DNA of 64,000 bases from Neobacillus massiliamazoniensis (GTDB lineage: Bacteria; Bacillota; Bacilli; Bacillales; Cytobacillaceae), in contig NZ_CVRB01000003.1 in the NCBI RefSeq assembly GCF_001048695.1, positions 868,001 through 932,000 on the forward strand. Reading direction: 5' to 3'. Below, piece after piece: positions 58,218-64,000 of the stretch. Both the position numbers and the translations under genes were made by a program. Within the stretch, counting starts at the first letter, position 1. Every line of letters starts with the position of its first letter. The notes below the pieces were generated by a model. That model searched no databases and had not been told where the DNA came from. It worked only from the letters and a program-made list of their open reading frames with translations.

Positions 58218-60305
58218 TCAATCTCCGTTTCCGTCTCCGTTTCCGTCTCCGTTTCCGTTTTCGTCTCCTTTTCCTTTTCCGTTTCCTTTTCCGTTTGACT
58301 TCTTCTTCCATTTTTCCAAATCTTTATTCCATTTTTCTTCCCACTTATTTACTTGATTATTAAAGTTACCGAGAATATCATTTTGATTTCCCTGATTCTC
58401 ATCAATGTTTCTTTGATCAATCAAGCTAGAAATATGAGGAACATGAAAACTTTCAGCAGGGGTGTTTTTTAAGGCACCCTTCATGACATCACGAAAAACA
58501 TACGCTGCTCCCTCACCACTTGTTGTGGTTAAATAATGAGTCGAATCGGTCTTGTCATAACCAACCCAAATTGCCCCTACTAATTGCGGAGTGTACCCGA
58601 CAAACCATTGGTCTTTTACTCCATCTACTCCTTGAATTGGAACCTGGGTTGTCCCTGTTTTACCTGCAATCTCCCTGCCAGGTATTTGGGCACCTTTACC
58701 AGATCCTTGTTCAACTACCCCAAGCAGCATCGTATTAATATCATCAGTAACTGCCTTCGTTGTAACCCGTATTTTTTTATCCTTCCATTCAGCGACTACC
58801 TTTCCATCTGAATCAACAATCTTGCGAATGACATGCGTTTCTGTCCTGTATCCTTTGTTCGGAAAAACCGTATAGGCTTCCGCCATTGTCATCGGGGAAA
58901 CACCTTTATGCAATCCGCCAAGGGCAATCGCTAAATTATTGTCAGCTTTATCTAACGGAATCCCAAACCTTTTGGCTGCATCAAGACCTTTATTAATCCC
59001 AATTTGATTTAAAAGCCATACGGCAGGAACGTTTTTCGAGTCTTTGACAGCATCATACATAGGAACTTCTCCATCATAGCGATGATCGTAATTACTAGGC
59101 TGATAGTCTCCGAATTTCATAGGCTCGTCCTTCAACATATCTGTTATTTTCCAGCCATCCTCGAGTGCTGGCGTATAGACAACAATCGGTTTAATGGAAG
59201 ACCCCGGCTGTGCCTGTAATTGCGAAGCCCGGTTGTATCCTCTAAAGACATGTTCTCCTCTTCCTCCAACAAGTGCCCTCACTCCTCCTGTCTTTGGATC
59301 AACTAAAACACCGCCACTTTGGACCAATTGATCTTGTCCTTTAGGGAATAGCGTATCGTTTTGGTACGTTTTTTCCATCGAAGATTGCATGTTCGGATCA
59401 AGTTCAGTATAGATTTTATAGCCACCGGTTAATAATTCATCCTGCGATAGGCCGTATTTATTGATGGCTTCATCAATTACTTGATCCACATAATATGGAT
59501 ATTTCCCACGGAACGGATCGTCCCCTTTATCATTAAGACTCACCTTCTCATTTTTGGCCTGATCATATTGCTCCTTTGTAATAAAGCCTTGCTCATTCAT
59601 ATTTTTTAAAACAAGATTACGCCGCTCTACAGCTTTTCCCATATGCTCATATGGATTTAATGCAGATGGTGCTTGGATTAGACCAGCAAGCAAAGCAGAT
59701 TCACTAATGGTTAAATCCTTCACATCTTTGCCAAAGTACTTGCTGGCCGCTTGTTTAATCCCCCAAGCTCCATCCCCAAAATAAATTTGGTTTAAATACA
59801 TTTGCAGAATCTCTTGTTTCGAATATTCTCTTTCTATTTTCATCGCTAAAAACATTTCATTTATCTTTCGTTTTAACGTTTTATCAGATGTAAGGAGCGC
59901 ATTTTTTGCCAGCTGCTGGGTAATCGTACTCCCGCCTTCAGCCTTCCCGCCAGCTTTTAAATCATAGAAAAGCGCTCTTGACGTGCCAATAATATCTACG
60001 CCATGATGCTGATAAAACCTGTGATCCTCAATAGCTACGACAGCGTTTTTCATCGAGTTTGGAATCTCCTTGATGGACACACCTTCATTTTTACTCGCAG
60101 AAATTTTACTAGCTTCTTTGCCATGCATATCATAAAACACAGTAGCTTGCGGCAAATCGGTCTTTAGTTTTGATATATCAGCATTTTGAAAAAAAACAAG
60201 GAATACCCCAAATAATCCAAAAACGATCAGGGCTAATGACAAAGCAATTATTTTTAGCCTTTTTTTCCTATTTTTCAAAACTCTACTGAAAGCTTGTCTT
60301 TCCAT
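58218..60305 (-). CDS. Class A penicillin-binding protein (PBP1A/PbpF type) with repetitive C-terminal tail
   Basis: This 695-aa bifunctional enzyme has an N-terminal membrane anchor (LKIIALSLALIVFGLFGVFL), a glycosyltransferase domain with AIEDHRFYQHHG and EGGSTITQQLAKN, and a transpeptidase domain with the active-site SxxK in GSSIKP, and KTGT in AGKTGTT. After the domain comes a hydrophilic linker and a tail of Gly/Asn/Asp/Lys repeats (NGKGNGKGKGDENG...). ATG at 60305 with GGGAGG is preferred to the longer frame. B. subtilis pbpF lies beside hemE; this gene may be its displaced counterpart, but paralogue identity is open. Confidence 0.9.
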   Translation of the reverse strand: MERQAFSRVLKNRKKRLKIIALSLALIVFGLFGVFLVFFQNADISKLKTDLPQATVFYDMHGKEASKISASKNEGVSIKEIPNSMKNAVVAIEDHRFYQHHGVDIIGTSRALFYDLKAGGKAEGGSTITQQLAKNALLTSDKTLKRKINEMFLAMKIEREYSKQEILQMYLNQIYFGDGAWGIKQAASKYFGKDVKDLTISESALLAGLIQAPSALNPYEHMGKAVERRNLVLKNMNEQGFITKEQYDQAKNEKVSLNDKGDDPFRGKYPYYVDQVIDEAINKYGLSQDELLTGGYKIYTELDPNMQSSMEKTYQNDTLFPKGQDQLVQSGGVLVDPKTGGVRALVGGRGEHVFRGYNRASQLQAQPGSSIKPIVVYTPALEDGWKITDMLKDEPMKFGDYQPSNYDHRYDGEVPMYDAVKDSKNVPAVWLLNQIGINKGLDAAKRFGIPLDKADNNLAIALGGLHKGVSPMTMAEAYTVFPNKGYRTETHVIRKIVDSDGKVVAEWKDKKIRVTTKAVTDDINTMLLGVVEQGSGKGAQIPGREIAGKTGTTQVPIQGVDGVKDQWFVGYTPQLVGAIWVGYDKTDSTHYLTTTSGEGAAYVFRDVMKGALKNTPAESFHVPHISSLIDQRNIDENQGNQNDILGNFNNQVNKWEEKWNKDLEKWKKKSNGKGNGKGKGDENGNGDGNGDGNGD

Positions 60306-60390
60306 AGTACCTCCCAAAAAATGACACATATCTTGATGTTCATGCATATAAACTTCGAAAGTACGTCCGAATTTATGTCGGGTGTTTTTC

Positions 60391-60649
60391 AAACTAAAGG
60401 CTGTGTTAAACTTGCCTGTTGATTTGCGCTCAAGTAGCGAGCATCCGCGGGCGTTCCGGAGAGCCTCCTCGGCGCTTAAGCGCCTGTGGGGTATCCCCTA
60501 CCCCGTACTCTCGCAGGACGTTGAATAAGCTTCCATGAATCCTCACCGCACGAAGGAAATGCGATAGCATTTTCGAGGATCTCGTGCCTTCCGCTCCAAT
60601 CAACATAGTTTAAAAAATCAACAATGACCTTTAACACAGCCAAAATAAA
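60391..60649 (+). mobile_element. Miniature inverted-repeat element, long form (243 bp)
   Basis: The element (60399-60641) starts GGCTGTGTTAAAC and ends TTTAACACAGCC. Flanking 8-mers AAACTAAA and AAAATAAA match at seven of eight positions. It carries the same ~60-base insert as the 24754 copy (GACGTTGAATAAGC ... AAATGCGATAGCATTTTCGAGG) and several substitutions in the GC-rich left part. Confidence 0.85.
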
Positions 60650-60674
60650 AAGACGGAAACCCGTCATTTTTATT
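60650..60674 (-). terminator. Terminator of the XRE-family regulator
   Basis: AAAAAGACGG-aaac-CCGTCATTTTT; on the minus strand the stem is followed by TTTTTATTTT. It lies three bases behind the stop codon of the regulator gene. Confidence 0.75.
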
Positions 60675-60676
60675 AC

Positions 60677-61135
60677 TTAGAGATTAGTTTTTGTTAATTC
60701 TTTAAACCGTAGCTTCGCAAGCTTTTCATCAAAGCTGCTAAAGATGCGATAATGTTTTTCATCCAGGATGCGAAAATGCTTACTTAAAATATTTTGCTGA
60801 AGAATAAAGCCGTTTTTTGTATGAATAGCCTTCCACCAAACACGCCCGCCAAGCGTTTTCATTTTACGATAATCGATTCCTTCACGAGCGACCGTTTCCA
60901 ATACTTCAAGCGGTTCATTTCCAAATAAAAATTGGACTGTTTCTGTTTCACGAAAAAGTGCAACAATCGATACAACGGTTGCCCAATTGGCAAGAACTCT
61001 CCCTTTCTCTATTTGCACAAGGGTTTTCTTTGACACACCAATGATATCTGCCATTTTATCTTGAGTATAACCCGCCTCTGTTCTTATCAACCGAAGCTTG
61101 TCAGAAACGATAATGATAATTTCATCTCTGTTCAC
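60677..61135 (-). CDS. XRE-family transcriptional regulator
   Basis: This 152-aa protein has an N-terminal helix-turn-helix (LRLIRTEAGYTQDKMADIIGVSKKTLVQIEKGR, about residues 14-46) and a C-terminal domain of about 80 residues without a motif I recognise. It lacks membrane segments. The flanking miniature elements isolate it from its neighbours, so its targets cannot be read from context; a link with the feo genes is possible but unsupported. Confidence 0.8.
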   Translation of the reverse strand: MNRDEIIIIVSDKLRLIRTEAGYTQDKMADIIGVSKKTLVQIEKGRVLANWATVVSIVALFRETETVQFLFGNEPLEVLETVAREGIDYRKMKTLGGRVWWKAIHTKNGFILQQNILSKHFRILDEKHYRIFSSFDEKLAKLRFKELTKTNL

Positions 61136-61213
61136 TTAAATAAGCACTTCCTTCAAATAGCATCTAGTGTAATTTTACACAAGTTTCCCCTAATTTAAAA
61201 GCAATAGGTTTTT

Positions 61214-61458
61214 TATTTAAAGACTCTGTTAAAATTGCCTGTTGATTTCCGCTCCAGTGGCGGTCCGGGGAGCCTCCTCGGCGCTACCTGCGACTGCGGG
61301 GCCACCCCTGCCCCGTACTCCCGCAGGACATTGTAATTACATCCTTGAATCCGCCCACGCACGAAGGAAATGCGATAGAATTTCGAGGAGTCGAGCTCCT
61401 TCCGCTCCAATCAACATAATGGTTAAATCAACAATGAGCTTTAACATAGCCCTATTTT
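61214..61458 (+). mobile_element. Degenerate miniature inverted-repeat element, long form
   Basis: The ends read GACTCTGTTAAAA (from 61222) and TTTAACATAGCC (to 61451), with several mismatches to the family consensus; the possible duplications TATTTAAA and TATTTTAA are only approximate. The interior keeps the CCGGGGAGCCTCCTCGGCGC and ACGAAGGAAATGCGATAG blocks, with small deletions. It is an older copy of the 24754/60399 form. Confidence 0.75.
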
Positions 61459-61466
61459 AAAAAAAG

Positions 61467-61502
61467 AAAAACTGCTAATCTCTTAGAAATAGCAGTTTTA
61501 CA
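61467..61502 (-). terminator. Terminator of the feoAB operon
   Basis: AAAACTGCTA pairs with TAGCAGTTTT around ATCTCTTAGAAA-type loop, with an A run on the plus strand giving a T tract on the minus strand behind the Cys-rich partner gene. Confidence 0.8.
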
Positions 61503-61508
61503 TTTTAC

Positions 61509-61664
61509 TTACTCGCTTTTGGTGGGAAAACCGCACCCACTATCACATGACTTCTTAAGTTCACAGGCAGCGCATTTTCCTTTTTTTGATTTATTAATAA
61601 ACCTTACGAGAGCCCAGGTTGCATATCCAAAAATAGCTACACCAATCACAATACTGGCAATCAT
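61509..61664 (-). CDS. FeoB-associated Cys-rich membrane protein
   Basis: This 51-aa protein has one N-terminal transmembrane helix (IASIVIGVAIFGYATWALV), a basic KSKKGK turn, and a cluster of cysteines CAACELKKSCDSGCG. It lies 23 bases behind feoB, on the same strand, with AGAGGTGG before the ATG. This matches the small FeoB-associated Cys-rich family, thought to support ferrous iron import as FeoC-like partners. Confidence 0.87.
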   Translation of the reverse strand: MIASIVIGVAIFGYATWALVRFINKSKKGKCAACELKKSCDSGCGFPTKSE

Positions 61665-61687
61665 AATGTTCCACCTCTTTTAAGTAA

Positions 61688-63691
61688 TTAGGAAAGCCCG
61701 ATAAGCTTGCCTCCTTGGAAGATAATAAATGATAAGATATAGGCGATGGCTAGTGCATAAACAATCGAAAAAGCCGTCCACTTTTTAGAGCCTGTTTCTT
61801 TGTAAATAGTTGCAGTTGTTGCTAAGCATGGAATATACAATAGTATGAAAACCATGAAGCTATATGCTGCAAGCGGTGTATAATAATGGGCCAATATGCC
61901 TTGAAGACTGGCAGATTGGGGAACAAAATAGATGATATTCATTGTCGAGATAATCGACTCTTTTGCTAAGAAACCAGTAATGAGTGATGCTACCGCTTGC
62001 CAAGTACCAAAACCAATTGGTGCAAACAGCGGTGCGATGACATTTCCGATTGCCGCTAAATAGCTGTGATCCATATCTACCTTCAAACCACCTGGTCCCG
62101 CATACGATAACAGCCAAATAAACACGGAACCGGCGAAGATGAAGGTACCAGCTTTTCTAACGAAGCCTTTCCCCTTATCCCAAGTGCTCCGCCATAGGGA
62201 CTGGAATTGCGGAATACGATATGGCGGGAGTTCAATCACGAATAGCGATGTTTCTGATTTTAGTAAGGTTGAAGAAAAAATCTTTGCCAAGATTAAAGCA
62301 ACAACAATTCCAAGAACATACAAACTAAGTACGATCGGAGCCTTATGACCGGCAAAAAACGCTCCAACAAACAATGCATATACTGGCAGACGCGCTGAAC
62401 AGGACATTAACGGCGTCAGTAAAATGGTTACAAGGCGTTCTCTTGGTGTTTCAATTGTTCTGGCTGCCATAATACCAGGTACATTGCAACCAAAACCAAT
62501 CATCATTGGAATAAAGGCTTTCCCGTTTAAACCAACCGATTCCATAATCCGGTCCATTACCAAAGCAACTCGAGCCATATATCCCGAATCCTCTAATAAT
62601 GAAATAAAGAAGAAAAGAATAAAGATTTGCGGTACAAAAACTAGCACACCGCCAACCCCTGCTACTAAACCATTTATAATTAACGCATGAATAAATTCCG
62701 AGGCATGGATTGCCGTTAAAATATTTTCAAAGAGAGCTGTAACAGGGCCTGTTAAAAATGCGTCCAAGGCATCTGATATTGGGGTCCCAAGCCAATCAAA
62801 TGTCAGTTTAAACATAAAAAACATCAATAACAGGAAAATCGGCATTCCTAGAACTCGATTGGTAACAATGGCGTCAATTTTTTCAGTTAGCGGAATAACC
62901 GCATCATTTTTTAGTAAGACATCCGAAATGATTTTTTCAATTACTTCTTTTCGTTTTAAATAAATAAAGCTTGCTAAAGATTTTATGTTGTACTCCTGCT
63001 TTAATGTTAATTCAAGATGTGCACAGATATCATTTAGCTTTTCAGAATCAGCCATCTGAGCTAAATAATTTTTCACATATTCGTTTCCTTCTATATATTG
63101 AATCGCAAGAAAACGTGTAGATTGTTCCGTAATACCGGCTATTATTTCGGTAATTTCCGAAATAGCCGCCTCCACTTCTTGCCCATAATAAACAAGATTC
63201 TTTTTGCTTGGCTGAAGGGATTTTGTCGATATCACATCAACAAGCATATCACAGCCTTTACCACTTCTTGCCACAACAGGAACAACCGGAACTCCAAGTG
63301 TTTCAGAAAACTTTTTCACATCTATTTGGATACCACGTTTATTTGCCACATCAATCATATTTAAACCAATAAGTACTGGCTTTTCATATTCTAGCAATTG
63401 AAGAGTTAAATGCAAATTGCGTTCCAATTGTGAAGCATCCAATATATTAAGTAAACGATCAACCGATTCATTTAAAAAGAATGAAGTAACAACTCCTTCA
63501 TCCTTTGAGAGAGGGTTAAGGGTATAAATTCCCGGCAAATCAATTAATCTACCAATATTATTTTTGAAAACTCCTACTTTCTTTTCAACTGTTACACCGC
63601 TCCAGTTACCAACATACTCATAGGAACCTGTTAGATTATTGAACAATGAAGTCTTTCCAGTATTCGGATTACCGATAAGAGCGATTTCCAT
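61688..63691 (-). CDS. feoB: FeoB, ferrous iron transporter
   Basis: This 667-aa protein has an N-terminal G domain with G1 GNPNTGKTS (residues 7-15), G3 DLPGIY and G4 LNMID, then the GDI-like helical domain and a membrane region with two Gate motifs (GCNVPGIMAARTI and the later CLATTATIYKETG). It imports ferrous iron. It begins at the last base of feoA (TAATG overlap), so translation is coupled. A Fur box lies upstream of feoA. Confidence 0.95.
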   Translation of the reverse strand: MEIALIGNPNTGKTSLFNNLTGSYEYVGNWSGVTVEKKVGVFKNNIGRLIDLPGIYTLNPLSKDEGVVTSFFLNESVDRLLNILDASQLERNLHLTLQLLEYEKPVLIGLNMIDVANKRGIQIDVKKFSETLGVPVVPVVARSGKGCDMLVDVISTKSLQPSKKNLVYYGQEVEAAISEITEIIAGITEQSTRFLAIQYIEGNEYVKNYLAQMADSEKLNDICAHLELTLKQEYNIKSLASFIYLKRKEVIEKIISDVLLKNDAVIPLTEKIDAIVTNRVLGMPIFLLLMFFMFKLTFDWLGTPISDALDAFLTGPVTALFENILTAIHASEFIHALIINGLVAGVGGVLVFVPQIFILFFFISLLEDSGYMARVALVMDRIMESVGLNGKAFIPMMIGFGCNVPGIMAARTIETPRERLVTILLTPLMSCSARLPVYALFVGAFFAGHKAPIVLSLYVLGIVVALILAKIFSSTLLKSETSLFVIELPPYRIPQFQSLWRSTWDKGKGFVRKAGTFIFAGSVFIWLLSYAGPGGLKVDMDHSYLAAIGNVIAPLFAPIGFGTWQAVASLITGFLAKESIISTMNIIYFVPQSASLQGILAHYYTPLAAYSFMVFILLYIPCLATTATIYKETGSKKWTAFSIVYALAIAYILSFIIFQGGKLIGLS

Positions 63692-63915
63692 TATATTTTT
63701 TCCACCTCAATCTGAACTGCTTCTTTACGGCGAATACCAACACACTGTCCACAGGATTCGATCATGACGGGACCACCAAATGGCATCACGCATTTTACAC
63801 ATACTTCAGAGCCTTCTGTAATCCCTAAATCAAGCAACCTTCTTTGCACAAGGTGACCAACATGAGAAATGTCAATTATTTTTCCTTTTCCTCCCGCTTT
63901 CAACAAACCTTGCAT
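63691..63915 (-). CDS. feoA: FeoA, FeoB accessory protein
   Basis: This 74-aa SH3-like protein begins MQGLLKAGGKGKIIDISH and contains RRLLDLGITEGSEVCV and GGPVMIESCGQCVGIRRKEA, as in FeoA. It is thought to bind FeoB and support transport. AAAGGGTGAT before the ATG at 63915 is preferred to the GTG nine bases upstream. First gene of the feoA-feoB-Cys-rich operon. Confidence 0.93.
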   Translation of the reverse strand: MQGLLKAGGKGKIIDISHVGHLVQRRLLDLGITEGSEVCVKCVMPFGGPVMIESCGQCVGIRRKEAVQIEVEKI

Positions 63916-63942
63916 GAATATCACCCTTTTGTTTATGTTAAT

Positions 63943-63957
63943 TGAGAATGATTCTCT
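63943..63957 (-). promoter_or_regulatory. Fur box upstream of feoA
   Basis: TGAGAATGATTCTCT contains the perfect palindrome GAGAAT-G-ATTCTC and agrees with the Bacillus Fur 7-1-7 consensus TGATAATNATTATCA at most positions. It lies 28 bases upstream of the feoA ATG, so iron would repress feoAB. Confidence 0.85.
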
Positions 63958-64000
63958 TTCTATATTAGTATTCTAACATTAAATCATTGAAAATGTAGTA

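Noticed and set aside
60476..60667. 63-codon frame ending in GVRGRGYPTGA-like sequence
   Set aside because: This is again repeat DNA translated by chance and breaks in sibling copies.

Overview
The window is chromosomal DNA from a low-GC, endospore-forming member of the Bacillaceae. Spore genes (an alpha/beta-type SASP, a YheC/YheD coat-protein array, YhaL, two YjcZ-type mini-proteins), the competence regulator ComK, Hpr, PrsA and EcsABC occur in an order close to the addB-comK-hem-ecs-hpr-prsA-yhaMNO-yheA-E part of the Bacillus subtilis map. The genus cannot be fixed from sequence alone; the many short interspersed repeats and the absence of several B. subtilis genes point to a relative such as Neobacillus or Mesobacillus rather than B. 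subtilis itself.

Layout. 1-5.4 kb: 5' end of addB, type I signal peptidase, an LCP-family protein, yhjD, comK, an IDEAL-domain protein and an unrecognised 87-aa protein. 5.47-5.82 kb: a highly folded non-coding RNA that I read as an orphan HEARO/omega-RNA. 5.8-18.4 kb, nearly all minus strand: M48 protease, azlCD, lcfB (FadR operator), lplJ, yhfI, yhgE (two operator-like palindromes) and the hemE-hemH-hemY operon. 18.7-25.9 kb: an M20 amidohydrolase, ecsABC, hit, trpP (TRAP site over its ribosome-binding site) and hpr. 26-40.9 kb: yhaI, small membrane genes, prsA, yhaL, yhaM-yhaN-yhaO, yhaQP, yhzD, yhaR, hemZ, a HAD protein and yheA. 41.1-46.7 kb: four consecutive YheC/YheD-type ATP-grasp genes behind a sigma-K-like promoter, then yheE and a small protein. 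46.7-52.2 kb: PucR-type regulator, msmX, a zinc-ribbon protein, sspB, fumC and a Rossmann-fold protein. 52.2-64 kb: a 52-bp tandem repeat array, bmrCD with a leader-peptide attenuator, a sigY-yxlC-yxlD module, a class A penicillin-binding protein, an XRE regulator and feoAB with a Cys-rich partner under a Fur box.

Functional links: hemEHY and hemZ supply haem and feoAB supplies iron for it; PrsA, EcsAB, signal peptidase, YhaL and Hpr belong to secretion and protease control; YhaN/YhaO (SbcCD-like), YhaM and AddB are nucleic-acid processing; the YheC/D array, YheE, SspB and the YjcZ proteins belong to the spore.

A notable layer is repetitive DNA. One family is a 175-240 bp non-autonomous element with GGCTGTGTTAAA-type terminal inverted repeats and 8-bp target duplications (at least six copies plus a diverged one). 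A second is a ~125-bp double-hairpin repeat, often in tandem. Smaller groups are a pair of ~120-bp palindromic repeats and the 52-bp alternating array. No transposase, prophage, CRISPR array, rRNA or tRNA gene was seen. Start codons were adjusted wherever a Shine-Dalgarno sequence clearly favoured an internal start.
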